From NCBI GenBank assembly GCA_003165615.1, contig PLWR01000583.1, positions 1 to 12,815 of the forward strand: a stretch of 12,815 nt of DNA. Reading direction: 5' to 3'. Source of the DNA: Acidobacteriota bacterium (GTDB lineage Bacteria > Acidobacteriota > Terriglobia > UBA7540). Position numbers and translations under genes: made by a program. Shown one piece after another: positions 1 through 6,571 of this stretch (positions are counted from its first letter, which is position 1; every line of letters starts with the position of its first letter). The notes beneath the pieces are model-generated. The model did not search any database, had not been told where the DNA came from, and worked only from the letters and a program-made list of their open reading frames with translations.

Positions 1-485
1 CCCAGCAGGCGCATGCGGAAGACGTTGAGCCGCTGCCGGCGCATGTCCTCCTCGCCCATGTAGACCACGCAATCGAGGCCCAGCCGCGCGCAAACCGTAG
101 CCGTGGCGACGCCGTGCTGCCCTGCACCGGTTTCGGCGATGATGCGCCGCTTGCCCATGCGCCGCGCCAGCAGCCCTTGCCCCAGCGTGTTGTTGATCTT
201 GTGCGCGCCGGTGTGCAACAGGTCTTCGCGCTTCAGATGAATTTGTGCGCCACCCAGGCGGCCCGTGAGCTGCCGGGCGTGGAAGAGCGGCGTCGGCCGG
301 CCGGCAAAATCCTTGAGCAAGCGCGCCAGCTCCGCCTGAAACGCCGGGTCGCTGCGCGCCACGCGATAAGCCGCCTCCAACTCCTCGACGGGAGCCATCA
401 GGGTTTCCGGCGCGAAGCAACCGCCAAATTCGCCGAAACGGCCCTTGGCGTCGGGCCAGCGCATTAGATCTGTAGTAGTTGACAT
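1..485 (-). CDS. trpB: Tryptophan synthase beta chain, N-terminal part (cut by window edge)
   Basis: This is the first 161 codons of the PLP-dependent beta subunit of tryptophan synthase, which condenses indole with L-serine to make tryptophan in a complex with TrpA. The protein opens [22 protein letters not shown], followed by [18 protein letters not shown]. The PLP-lysine motif [17 protein letters not shown] is present, with the Schiff-base lysine in GAHKIN. Further on come the family blocks [13 protein letters not shown] and [19 protein letters not shown], then [15 protein letters not shown] before the edge. The start is ATG at 485-483; the upstream ribosome site is weak (GCGAGA). It is the last visible gene of a minus-strand trp block, 53 nt after a small coiled-coil gene. 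The rest of trpB, and probably trpA, should lie left of the window. The identification is secure; only the C-terminal half is unseen. Confidence 0.96.
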   Translation of the reverse strand, partial: MSTTTDLMRWPDAKGRFGEFGGCFAPETLMAPVEELEAAYRVARSDPAFQAELARLLKDFAGRPTPLFHARQLTGRLGGAQIHLKREDLLHTGAHKINNTLGQGLLARRMGKRRIIAETGAGQHGVATATVCARLGLDCVVYMGEEDMRRQRLNVFRMRLL

Positions 486-538
486 GATTCTCGCAGTGCC
501 TGGTCGAGAAATGACTTCTTCAGCGGCCTCGCTTGCAC

Positions 539-859
539 TCACCGATGCCGGCCATTACCCCGAGTGTGGCGGTCCACGATATCGATGAGGGCGTTCAATT
601 TGCCATCCGTTTCGGACAAGCGCTCGGCAACTTCGGCCAAATTCTTTTCGGTTCTGCGCACGTCGCCGCGCAAAGCCACACCGGATCGCGCGAGTTGAGT
701 CACAATACGATTATTCTGAGCTACCACTCGCTCAAGACGATCCAATCGTTTTTCTGCTTGCACAAAGCGCTGGTCGGCCCGATCGAATTTAGCGTCCATC
801 CGGGCGTCCACGCGGGCCTGATTCTTGATCAGAAATTCAATTGCTTGTTCGATGTTCAC
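539..859 (-). CDS. Small coiled-coil protein of unknown function (copy B)
   Basis: This is a 106-residue protein of unknown function that starts with GTG at 859. The N-terminus [16 protein letters not shown] is followed by a highly charged helical stretch. Hydrophobic residues recur at 3-4 spacing from about residue 30 to 96 (for example [15 protein letters not shown] and [17 protein letters not shown]), which predicts a coiled coil. There are no cysteines, signal peptide or membrane segment, so it is probably cytosolic and oligomeric. From memory, similar short proteins starting MNIE/MTIE..IEFLL..QA and ending in LIDIVDR are common hypotheticals in Acidobacteria and Cyanobacteria; no function is established to my knowledge. 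Its start lies 1 nt past the stop of the related upstream gene, so the two are translated as a pair, between trpF and trpB. Residues 39-96 align with residues 8-70 of that neighbour. Confidence 0.8.
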   Translation of the reverse strand: MNIEQAIEFLIKNQARVDARMDAKFDRADQRFVQAEKRLDRLERVVAQNNRIVTQLARSGVALRGDVRRTEKNLAEVAERLSETDGKLNALIDIVDRHTRGNGRHR

Positions 860-860
860 G

Positions 861-1142
861 TTAATCTCGCGTGCTACGTTGCGGTTTTCGATTCACAGTC
901 ACGTCTGTTGCCCGTTGCCTCAAATCCGCTGAATCAAGATGTCGCTTAAGGCGGCTCAATTTCCTGTCCATTTCCGACAAGGACTTGGTAATCTTCGCAA
1001 GATTCCTGGTAATCTGGGCCGAGCTTGTTTCGATCCTGGGCCGATTGCTTCGCGCAGACGCGCGAGTGAGCCGGCTAACCAGGCGACGGTTTTGAGCCAC
1101 TTCCCGCTCCAGATGGTCCAATCCTGTTCGCTTGACCTTCAT
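861..1142 (-). CDS. Small coiled-coil protein of unknown function (copy A, short diverged paralogue)
   Basis: This is a 93-residue basic protein predicted to be almost wholly helical, starting ATG at 1142. It lies 15 nt downstream of the trpF stop and has an AAGGA-like ribosome site close to the start. It is a diverged paralogue of the next gene. LDHLEREVAQNRRLV aligns with [15 protein letters not shown], and NLAKITKSLSEMDRKLSRL aligns with [19 protein letters not shown]. It lacks the roughly 30-residue N-terminal segment ([14 protein letters not shown] onward) of copy B and has its own polar tail rich in Arg, Thr and Asp. This is most simply a tandem duplication followed by loss of the 5' part and divergence. 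It may be degenerating, but the intact frame and tight operon spacing argue that it is expressed. Function is unknown. Confidence 0.7.
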   Translation of the reverse strand: MKVKRTGLDHLEREVAQNRRLVSRLTRASARSNRPRIETSSAQITRNLAKITKSLSEMDRKLSRLKRHLDSADLRQRATDVTVNRKPQRSTRD

Positions 1143-1157
1143 AGTCCTTGTCCCATT

Positions 1158-1802
1158 TTACACGCAATCATCAATGGCCTTGTTCGCTTTGGCCACTGCT
1201 GCAAATAAGCCGCGCAGCTTGCTTGCGTCTTTCACGCCAGGTGCGGATTCCACCCCGCTGGCCACATCCACGGCGAAGGGCCGAACTTCCCGGATCGCCT
1301 GTCCCACATTTTCGGGCGTCAACCCCCCGGCCAGGATAATGGTTCCGAACCGGTTGGCCTCTCGCGCCAACGCCCAATTGAAAGGTTTGCCCGTTCCACC
1401 CAGGAGCTCTGCGTCAAAGGCATCCAGTAGAAATGCCTCGCCACCAAGGTCGCGCAGCATCGCAGGCTGAAATCCTTTCCTCACGGCCACGGCAAGGATG
1501 CGCGGGAAGTCCGCCAAAGCCCCCTCCAGCGGCGGAAACTGAGGGCCATGGAGCTGTACCACCGTGACCCGTGACTCCTTCGCCACACGCGCGACGTGCT
1601 CGTCGTCCGATTCATTCGCGAAAATGCCCACCGCTGTAATCAGCGGCGGCAGTTTCAAAATGATCGCCCGCGCGTCTGCCGGATCAATATATCGCGGCGA
1701 AGGCGGATAGAAATTGAACCCCAACGCCGCGGCTCCCAACTCAACAGCAAGTTGCGCGTCTTCCCCCCGCGTGATGCCGCAAATCTTTACACGTGTCTGC
1801 AT
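1158..1802 (-). CDS. trpF: Phosphoribosylanthranilate isomerase
   Basis: TrpF converts N-(5-phosphoribosyl)anthranilate to the enol ribulose phosphate CdRP, the third committed step of tryptophan synthesis. It is a 214-residue single-domain (beta/alpha)8 barrel of normal length. The general-base cysteine is Cys8 in VKICGIT, and the general-acid aspartate is Asp127 in FLLDAF. Other family blocks are LGFNFYPPSPRYI (27-39), VGIFAN (58-63), VQLHG (82-86), GGTGKPFNW (135-143), the phosphate-binding GGLTPENV (159-166) and DVASGVES (179-186). The start is ATG at 1802 with GAGAAG just upstream. It follows trpC after a 150-nt gap that carries a long inverted repeat, and precedes the small coiled-coil genes by 15 nt. 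Confidence 0.97.
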   Translation of the reverse strand: MQTRVKICGITRGEDAQLAVELGAAALGFNFYPPSPRYIDPADARAIILKLPPLITAVGIFANESDDEHVARVAKESRVTVVQLHGPQFPPLEGALADFPRILAVAVRKGFQPAMLRDLGGEAFLLDAFDAELLGGTGKPFNWALAREANRFGTIILAGGLTPENVGQAIREVRPFAVDVASGVESAPGVKDASKLRGLFAAVAKANKAIDDCV

Positions 1803-1808
1803 CTTCTC

Positions 1809-1945
1809 AATTTTGGATTTTGGATTTGCGATTTTGGATTCTTTCGCAGCAAACCCGAGTTCCGGCTCTGATAAATTCGCGCCTCTAAAAGTCCTCCAGT
1901 AACTCGTAGCCGCAATCCAAAATCCGAAATCTAAAATCCAAAATT
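1809..1945. repeat. Heptad-built inverted repeat between trpC and trpF
   Basis: Two 32-nt arms, 1809-1840 and 1914-1945, are reverse complements at 29 of 32 positions and flank a 73-nt spacer of ordinary composition. Each arm is AT-rich against the GC-rich surroundings and is built from 7-nt units of the form GATTTTG or its complement. The right arm ends 7 nt from the trpC stop codon, and the left arm begins 6 nt before the trpF start, leaving the trpF ribosome site clear. In the mRNA it would form a long stem. It could be an intercistronic processing or stabilising element, a partial terminator, or an inert dispersed repeat. Confidence 0.85.
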
Positions 1946-1952
1946 AATGGGG

Positions 1953-2777
1953 CTACCCGCCAAACTCCGCCAGCAACTCGCTGAGGGCTTTCCCGGGGTC
2001 CGGCTGCGCCATCAGGCGTTCACCTATGAGCACGGCGTTAAATCCCGCATCCCTGATGCGTCGCAGGTCCGCGGCGGTTTTGATGCCGCTCTCGCTGACG
2101 GCCACGCAATCGCGGGGCATCTTGGCCCGCAATTCGAACGAGGTCTCCAGATTCACTTCCAGGGTTTTCAGATTGCGGTTGTTCACGCCAATGATTCGGG
2201 CGCCCACCGCCACCGCGCGCTCCAGCTCCGCTTCCGTATGGACCTCCACCAGCGCGGCGATGCGCAACTGACTGCTCAAATCGAGCAGGCTGCGCAGGTC
2301 ATGGTCCGCTAATACCGCCACGATCAGCAGCAGGGCGTCCGCGCCCGCCGCCACCGACTCATAGACCTGATAGCGTTCCAGGATAAAGTCCTTGCGCAAC
2401 ACCGGAATTTCCACGGATTGGCGCACTTCCTTCAGGTCTTGAAGGGAGCCCAGGAAATATTGCTCTTCCGTCAGCACCGAAAGCGCGGAAGCGCCGCCGG
2501 CAGCATATCCGAAAGCAATTTCACGGCGGCGATAGTGCTGGCGCAGCAGCCCGCGCGAGGGCGACGCGCGCTTGAGCTCCGCGATCACGCGCAATCCCGC
2601 CGGGGCGCCAGGGGCTCCACCGGAGGCGAGCGCCGCAGCGAAATCCCGGCGCTCCTGCCGTGCTTCTGCCAACTCTTGCACTCGCTTGAGCGGAAAAGTC
2701 AACCGTGTTTCCTCCAGCGCACGTCGCCGCGCGGAAACAATGTTGTCCAGAATGGTCCTCCCCGGGTCGTCTGGCAT
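1953..2777 (-). CDS. trpC: Indole-3-glycerol phosphate synthase
   Basis: TrpC closes the indole ring, turning CdRP into indole-3-glycerol phosphate with loss of CO2 and water. It is a (beta/alpha)8 barrel with an N-terminal helical extension. I chose ATG at 2777 (274 residues, MPDDPGRTILDNIV) because GGGAG lies 10 nt upstream; the TTG three codons earlier abuts that site. Family motifs appear in order: the ring-closure lysine block AELKRASPSRG, then VLTEEQYFLGS, the second catalytic lysine in PVLRKDFI, LVEVHTEAEL with its glutamate, GVNNRNLKTLEV with the substrate-binding asparagine, VSESGI, and the phosphate-binding LIGERLM. It is the first gene of the visible minus-strand trp block and is transcribed away from eda. 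The stop TAG is followed 7 nt later by an inverted repeat. Confidence 0.97.
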   Translation of the reverse strand: MPDDPGRTILDNIVSARRRALEETRLTFPLKRVQELAEARQERRDFAAALASGGAPGAPAGLRVIAELKRASPSRGLLRQHYRRREIAFGYAAGGASALSVLTEEQYFLGSLQDLKEVRQSVEIPVLRKDFILERYQVYESVAAGADALLLIVAVLADHDLRSLLDLSSQLRIAALVEVHTEAELERAVAVGARIIGVNNRNLKTLEVNLETSFELRAKMPRDCVAVSESGIKTAADLRRIRDAGFNAVLIGERLMAQPDPGKALSELLAEFGG

Positions 2778-2830
2778 GGGGGTCAAACTCCCAATCTCAA
2801 TGTGATCGTTCCTCAGAAGGGTAACCTGTC

Positions 2831-2860
2831 AATGTATGCTGCGGTTAAGTGCAAAGTCAA
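2831..2860 (-). promoter_or_regulatory. Candidate sigma-70 promoter for the trpC-led block
   Basis: On the minus strand TTGACT (2860-2855) is followed after 18 nt by TACATT (2836-2831), matching 5/6 and 4/6 of the consensus boxes. Transcription would start near 2824, giving a leader of about 47 nt before the trpC ATG. That leader is too short for a trpL-type attenuator, and I see no Trp-codon-rich leader peptide or T-box in it. A 6-bp-arm palindrome (CACCCG, 6 nt, CGGGTG; 2864-2881) lies 3 nt upstream of the -35 box and might be a regulator site. Confidence 0.4.
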
Positions 2861-2863
2861 GAA

Positions 2864-3040
2864 CACCCGTTGAGGCGGGTGGCTTCTTCTCACCGCCGGA
2901 ATCGCCAGCCGTTCCCGGGCAAAGACCCGTCCGGAGGGAAGCGGAAATGGTCTACAATTCCCCTTAAACATCCTATAGTAGTCGGTTGCCCGCGGAGCCC
3001 GGCTCGACCGTGGAGCAGACCGCGACGCTGGACGCTCCGC
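2864..3040. other. Structured trpC/eda intergenic region
   Basis: The 339-nt divergent gap 2778-3116 contains no convincing coding frame. Besides the two promoter candidates it holds three palindromes. The first is CACCCG/CGGGTG at 2864-2881. The second is a nested hairpin at about 2909-2943, with outer CCG/CGG, then TTCCC/GGGAA, then an inner GGG/CCC around a CAAAGA loop. The third is GCGGAGC/GCTCCGC (2992-2998 with 3034-3040). The third lies inside the predicted eda leader of about 130 nt, which also carries GAGCC/GGCTC and a run of eight G at 3042-3049 that could pair alternatively. I do not recognise a known riboswitch class. The leader is long for a bare ribosome site. Confidence 0.35.
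2951..2979 (+). promoter_or_regulatory. Candidate sigma-70 promoter for eda
   Basis: TCTACA (2951-2956, 4/6 to TTGACA) and TATAGT (2974-2979, 5/6 to TATAAT) are separated by 17 nt. The start point would be near 2986, leaving a 5' leader of about 130 nt with a 7-bp GC-rich stem before the eda ribosome site. Confidence 0.4.
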
Positions 3041-3116
3041 CGGGGGGGGCTCGATAAGACATCAGCATGAAGCCAGATGTGAAATCCAATTTTCCTAACG
3101 AGAGAAGGTAAAACCC

Positions 3117-3782
3117 ATGTCTTGGTCAAAAGAAAAATCGCTCGGACAGATTCGCGAAGTCGGCCTGGTGCCGATTGTGCGCGCCCCCTCGGCGGAAATT
3201 GCCCTGCTCGTCGCGGAGGCGATAGTCGCCGGGAATATCGGCATCCTCGAAATCACCATGACCGTTCCCAACGCCATACAGGTGATCGAAAAAGTGGCGG
3301 AAAAATTCGGCGACAAGCTGCTGCTGGGCGCCGGTACCATTCTCGATCCTGAAACCGCCCGCGTGGCGCTGCTGGCGGGAGCGGAGTTCATCGTTACCCC
3401 CGCGCTTAATCTTCAGGTTATTGAGTTGGCGCGCCGATACAGCAAGCCCTGCATGGCGGGAGCGCTGACCCCGACGGAAGTCGTTGCCGCGTGGCAAGCG
3501 GGCGCGGACCTGGTGAAAATCTTCCCCTGTGGGCTGGTCGGTGGCGCCAAATACATCAAGGCGCTCAAAGGGCCCTTCCCGCAAATTGAGTTCATCCCCA
3601 CGGGCGGGGTGAATCTGGAGACAACCCCGGAGTTCATCAAGGCCGGAGCAGCCGCCGTCGCGGTGGGTGGCGAGCTGGTGGACCTCAAGGCGTTGCGCGA
3701 AGGCAAGCTGGAGGTGATTTCCAACAATGCGCGCCTCTATCTGGAAGCCGTTCGCGCGGCGCGGGCTTCCCTCGCGAAGTAA
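3117..3782 (+). CDS. eda: 2-dehydro-3-deoxy-6-phosphogluconate (KDPG) / KHG aldolase
   Basis: This class I aldolase cleaves KDPG to pyruvate and glyceraldehyde 3-phosphate, the last step of the Entner-Doudoroff pathway; many members also cleave 4-hydroxy-2-oxoglutarate. The 221-residue barrel is of family length. Catalytic Glu45 sits in GILEITMTVPNA, and the Schiff-base Lys134 in GADLVKIFP. GAGTILDPETA (71-81), FIVTPALN (91-98), GALTPTEV (115-122), PTGGVNLE (161-168) and VAVGGELV (181-188) form the phosphate and substrate sites. The ATG at 3117 has AGAAGG 8 nt upstream. The EITMTVP form, rather than the EVTLRT of the E. coli enzyme, resembles the thermophile-type subgroup. It stands alone, divergent from trpC and convergent with the kinase gene, with no edd or sugar-acid genes beside it, so its exact substrate (KDPG, KDPGal or KHG) cannot be told from context. 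Confidence 0.93.
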   Translation: MSWSKEKSLGQIREVGLVPIVRAPSAEIALLVAEAIVAGNIGILEITMTVPNAIQVIEKVAEKFGDKLLLGAGTILDPETARVALLAGAEFIVTPALNLQVIELARRYSKPCMAGALTPTEVVAAWQAGADLVKIFPCGLVGGAKYIKALKGPFPQIEFIPTGGVNLETTPEFIKAGAAAVAVGGELVDLKALREGKLEVISNNARLYLEAVRAARASLAK

Positions 3783-3898
3783 AGGACCCTGCGCCCGTCG
3801 CGGCAGAACATCGCTCTGCGGGTGGGTATTTTGGGGTTCAGCGCCGTCACCGCTAGGCTCTTCGCTCGCGCGATACACCTGATGTGTGCTCAATGCCC

Positions 3899-3919
3899 GT
3901 CGCTCAACGGCTGAGCGAC
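3899..3919. terminator. Hairpin between convergent eda and kinase genes
   Basis: A perfect 8-bp stem, GTCGCTCA/TGAGCGAC, with a 5-nt ACGGC loop lies between the ends of two convergent genes, where a bidirectional terminator is expected. Neither side has a T-run, so it is not a classical intrinsic terminator; it may act with Rho or protect 3' ends. A weaker hairpin (GCAGA/TCTGC, 3804-3820) followed by TATTTT lies closer to eda. The rest of 3783-3945 shows nothing. Confidence 0.45.
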
Positions 3920-3945
3920 CTCGAGTAGACCCGCAAACCGCCTGG

Positions 3946-5202
3946 TTATGGCGCAGCTTCCGTGGTTTCGCCCATGGGCAGAAACACCTGGAAGCATGCG
4001 CCTTTCCCCGGCTCGCTGGTTACGCGGATCCACCCGCGGTGGTCGTCAACGATCTTCGAAACAATGGAGAGCCCCAGGCCCACGCCGGTTTCCTTGGTGG
4101 TGAAGAAGGGATTGAAAATCTGCTCGCGCTGTTCGGCGGGAATCCCCGGACCACTGTCTTCAAAAGTGATCTCCACGCCGCTCTTGCCCTCGGAGCTTGG
4201 GACCGCCGCCACGCGCAGCTTGCCCCCGCCTGTGCCCATGGCCTCATAGGCGTTGAGCGCCAGGTTGGTAAACACCCGCTCAATCAGATCGCCGTCCAGG
4301 GTGACTTCCGGCAGGTCTGCGGCGAATTGCCGTTCCACTTCCACTTTAGCGTCGGGCCAGCGATCGTGCGCTAACTTTAGAGCTCGCTCGATCAAGGGCG
4401 GAATCTGTTCCTGGTGTTTTTCCAATTGGTGCGGCCGGGCGAAATCGAGAAAGCGTGTCACCAGCGCGTTCATGCGGTTTACTTCGCTGGAGATGTATCC
4501 CGCCAGCTCAGTGGTGATCGGGTCGGAGCTCGCGAGTTTGCGCGTCAGGGTTTCCGCCGAGCCTTTGATCACGGCCAGCGGATTTCTTAATTCGTGCGCC
4601 AGGCCGGCGGAAAGCTGTCCCAGTGCGGCCAGACGCTCAGACCGGCGCGCTTCCTCCTGCGCTTGCTCCAGCCGCCGGTTGGTTTCCGCCAGCGTCTCAG
4701 CGAGTTCGCGGTAGAGCTTCGCTTGTTGGCGGTTCTCCGTTACAAACCGATTGACGCTGATGGCGGCAAGAAAGAAAAAGAGATTGCGGAGGGCCAATTC
4801 GGCGGCGCCTTCCCCTGTCAATTCGTATTCATTCAACTCCCAGAGCACGAAGGACCAGTAAGCCGCCGACGTTAACGTTGTCCATGCCAGCGTGGCCCAG
4901 AGATCGAAGTACATGGCCGCTGTAACCACGGGCACGAAGTAAATCAGATAATAGCTGCTATTGATCCCACCTGTGTGATCCACCAGCAGCGAGGCCAATA
5001 AGATTTTCAGGATAACGCTGTAGCTGCGCCCTCGTTTTGGAACCCATTCCAGGAAGCGGTACTCGAAGATTTGGACCACCCCAATGGCGAGCAGGATGAG
5101 CTGTTTGTGGATGATGTCCAGACCGGGCGTAAGCGCGGCCAACCCGGCCAGAAACGCCAGCCACAGAAGGTCCATCCATGCGAAACTGCGCCGCTGATTC
5201 AT
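3946..5202 (-). CDS. Membrane-bound sensor histidine kinase (NtrB/PilS-like catalytic core)
   Basis: This is a two-component sensor kinase that should autophosphorylate on a histidine and pass the phosphate to a response regulator. With ATG at 5202 (GGAGA 10 nt upstream, preferred over TTG at 5211) it has 418 residues. Residues 10 to about 150 hold about six hydrophobic segments (for example LLWLAFLAGLAAL, LILLAIGVVQIF, LIYFVPVVTAAM, LFFFLAAISV), forming a membrane sensor with almost no periplasmic domain. A coiled linker (about 160-190) leads to the H-box LAHELRNPLAVIKG with His203, then the N-box TNLALNAYEAM (from 312), the G1 box DSGPGIP (349-355), the F-box FNPFFTTK (363-370) and the G2 box GVGLGLS (373-379). 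All boxes needed for activity are intact. No response regulator lies nearby, so the partner is unknown. It follows the DegT-family gene after a 93-nt gap holding an inverted repeat and is probably cotranscribed with it. Confidence 0.93.
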   Translation of the reverse strand: MNQRRSFAWMDLLWLAFLAGLAALTPGLDIIHKQLILLAIGVVQIFEYRFLEWVPKRGRSYSVILKILLASLLVDHTGGINSSYYLIYFVPVVTAAMYFDLWATLAWTTLTSAAYWSFVLWELNEYELTGEGAAELALRNLFFFLAAISVNRFVTENRQQAKLYRELAETLAETNRRLEQAQEEARRSERLAALGQLSAGLAHELRNPLAVIKGSAETLTRKLASSDPITTELAGYISSEVNRMNALVTRFLDFARPHQLEKHQEQIPPLIERALKLAHDRWPDAKVEVERQFAADLPEVTLDGDLIERVFTNLALNAYEAMGTGGGKLRVAAVPSSEGKSGVEITFEDSGPGIPAEQREQIFNPFFTTKETGVGLGLSIVSKIVDDHRGWIRVTSEPGKGACFQVFLPMGETTEAAP

Positions 5203-5223
5203 GCGGTTCAATTCTCCGTCAGT

Positions 5224-5288
5224 TCGAAACTCGAAAATCGAAACGCGAAATTCGCGGCGAGTCTCGACTTTCGATTTTCGAGTTTCGA
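5224..5288. repeat. Perfect 20-bp inverted repeat made of 7-nt units
   Basis: Arms 5224-5243 and 5269-5288 are exact reverse complements separated by 25 nt that include a second small palindrome (CGCGAA/TTCGCG, 5244-5256). Read on the minus strand from 5288, five successive 7-mers all begin TCG (TCGAAAC, TCGAAAA, then TCGAAAG, TCGAGAC, TCGCCGC), so the structure is a tandem heptad array folded back on itself. It fills nearly all the gap between the DegT-family stop codon (7 nt away) and the kinase start. A transcript would form a strong hairpin; without a U-run it is more likely a processing, stabilising or attenuating element, or a dispersed repeat, than a full terminator. Confidence 0.88.
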
Positions 5289-5295
5289 TCCCCAG

Positions 5296-6402
5296 TCACT
5301 TTTCCCCCACAATTTCCCGTAGCGTCTGGGCCGCGTACGCCGCCTGCTCATCGGTCATTTCCGGGTACAGCGGCATGCTGAGGACGCGCTCGCAAGTCCT
5401 TTCCGTATGCGGAAAATCACCTTGCCGATACCCCAAAGCTTGATAGGGTTTTTGCAGGTGAATGGGCAGCGGATAATGCACGCCCGTTTGGACGCCGCGT
5501 TCCTCCAGCCTTGTGCGCACGGCATCTCGATGAGCAACATAAACCACCATGAGGTGATACACACGCTCATTGGAAGCGCCCCCATCCTGCAATTCCACGC
5601 ACGCTCCGGCAAGGCTGCGGCGGTAAATTTCCGCCAACGCCTTTCGCCGCGCGTTCCATTGCTCCAGCCGTGGCAGTTTGACGCGCAGAACCGCGCCCTG
5701 AAAACCGTCCATGCGATAGTTATAACCGATAAAGTCGTGAAAGTAGCGTCGCGACTCGCCGTGGGAGCGCAGGGTGCGCGCCTGCACCGCCAGCGCATCA
5801 TCATTGGTCGTCAGTGCACCCCCTTCTCCATAGGCGCCCAGGTTTTTGGGAGGATAGAAGCTGAACGCCGCCGCGTGCGCGATGCTTCCCACCCGTTTGC
5901 CGTGGTAGCGCGCGCCGTGCGCCTGGCAAGCGTCCTCGATGACCGCCAGTTTGTGCTGGGCCGCAATCTCCAGGATGGGGTCCATCTCCGCCGCCAGGCC
6001 GTATAGATGCACGGGAAGGATGGCCCGCGTGCGCGGCGTTACGGCCGCCGCGATTCTGGCGGGATCGATGTTGGCCGTGCGCGGGTCGATGTCCACGAAC
6101 ACCGGCTTGGCGCCGGTATAGGAAATGGCTTCGGCCGTGGCGATAAAAGTATTCGGCGTGGTAATGACCTCGTCGCCCGCCTGCACCCCCACTCCTAACA
6201 ACGCCAGATGCAAGGCGCTGGTTCCGGAATTCACCGCCACGCAGTGCTTCACGCCGCAGAAGGCGGCAAATTCCCGCTCGAACTCCTGCACCTCCTCGCC
6301 TAGGATAAAGGCGGCCTTGCTGCCCACTCGGTCCAGGGCCGCCAGAATCTCCTCGCGCAACGCGGCGTATTGACCTTGCAAATCGGCATAGGGAACAATC
6401 AT
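5296..6402 (-). CDS. DegT/DnrJ/EryC1/StrS-family PLP-dependent aminotransferase
   Basis: This fold-type I PLP enzyme probably transfers an amino group from glutamate to a keto-sugar nucleotide for cell-surface or secreted glycans. I chose ATG at 6402 (368 residues, MIVPYADLQGQYAALREEI) because AAAGGA lies 5 nt upstream and family members normally begin at this point; upstream ATGs and a TTG lack such a site. Seen motifs: AVNSGTSALHLAL (PLP-phosphate contact), GDEVITTPNTFIATAEAI, KPVFVDIDPRT, the pyridine-binding aspartate Asp157 in IEDACQAHGA, and Lys186 in FSFYPPKNLGAYGEGGA, the Schiff-base lysine. GYNYRMDGFQGAV, VHYPLPIHLQKPY and LSMPLYPEMT complete the family pattern. No other sugar-nucleotide genes are nearby, so the product sugar is unknown. 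The only partner is the downstream histidine kinase. Confidence 0.94.
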   Translation of the reverse strand: MIVPYADLQGQYAALREEILAALDRVGSKAAFILGEEVQEFEREFAAFCGVKHCVAVNSGTSALHLALLGVGVQAGDEVITTPNTFIATAEAISYTGAKPVFVDIDPRTANIDPARIAAAVTPRTRAILPVHLYGLAAEMDPILEIAAQHKLAVIEDACQAHGARYHGKRVGSIAHAAAFSFYPPKNLGAYGEGGALTTNDDALAVQARTLRSHGESRRYFHDFIGYNYRMDGFQGAVLRVKLPRLEQWNARRKALAEIYRRSLAGACVELQDGGASNERVYHLMVVYVAHRDAVRTRLEERGVQTGVHYPLPIHLQKPYQALGYRQGDFPHTERTCERVLSMPLYPEMTDEQAAYAAQTLREIVGEK

Positions 6403-6484
6403 GGGTATCCTTTGCGCTGAGGTCATGGGTTGAGGCATTGGATGCAAATGAAACCCTCACCCGGCCTCTCGGTTTGAACTCGCA

Positions 6485-6513
6485 ATTCTATTCCCAGCCG
6501 AGACGATTGTCAC
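6485..6513 (-). promoter_or_regulatory. Promoter candidate for aminotransferase-kinase transcript
   Basis: On the minus strand GTGACA (6513-6508) and TAGAAT (6490-6485) are separated by exactly 17 nt and match 5/6 of each sigma-70 box. The start would be near 6478, about 76 nt before the chosen ATG at 6402, so the in-frame upstream starts also lie in the transcript. Confidence 0.55.
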
Positions 6514-6571
6514 AACAGAAATCCAGGGGAATGCATTATCCTGTAGCGATGGAACTTTCGATCACTGACAC

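Noticed and set aside
533..949. 138-residue plus-strand frame opposite the coiled-coil genes
   Set aside because: The minus-strand pair has operon spacing and mutual homology; the plus-strand frame has neither homologue-like features nor a promoter.
2777..2786. TTG start for trpC (and similarly TTG at 5211 for the kinase)
   Set aside because: In both cases the ribosome site abuts the TTG but is about 10 nt from the next ATG, and family proteins do not need the three extra residues.
2909..2955. Resemblance to the SRP RNA domain IV (TCCGGAGGGAAGC hairpin)
   Set aside because: The tetraloop and the symmetric-loop bases differ from the conserved SRP core, and there is no matching outer helix or terminator; chance similarity is more likely.
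3126..3893. 255-residue open frame on the minus strand opposite eda
   Set aside because: It lies entirely antisense to a gene with all KDPG-aldolase motifs, its product is Arg/His-rich with no domain, and it is explained by GC-rich codon bias.
5407..6460. Long frames overlapping the DegT-family aminotransferase (199 residues plus strand, 219 residues minus strand)
   Set aside because: They overlap the well-supported aminotransferase, show no recognisable motifs and are frame shadows.
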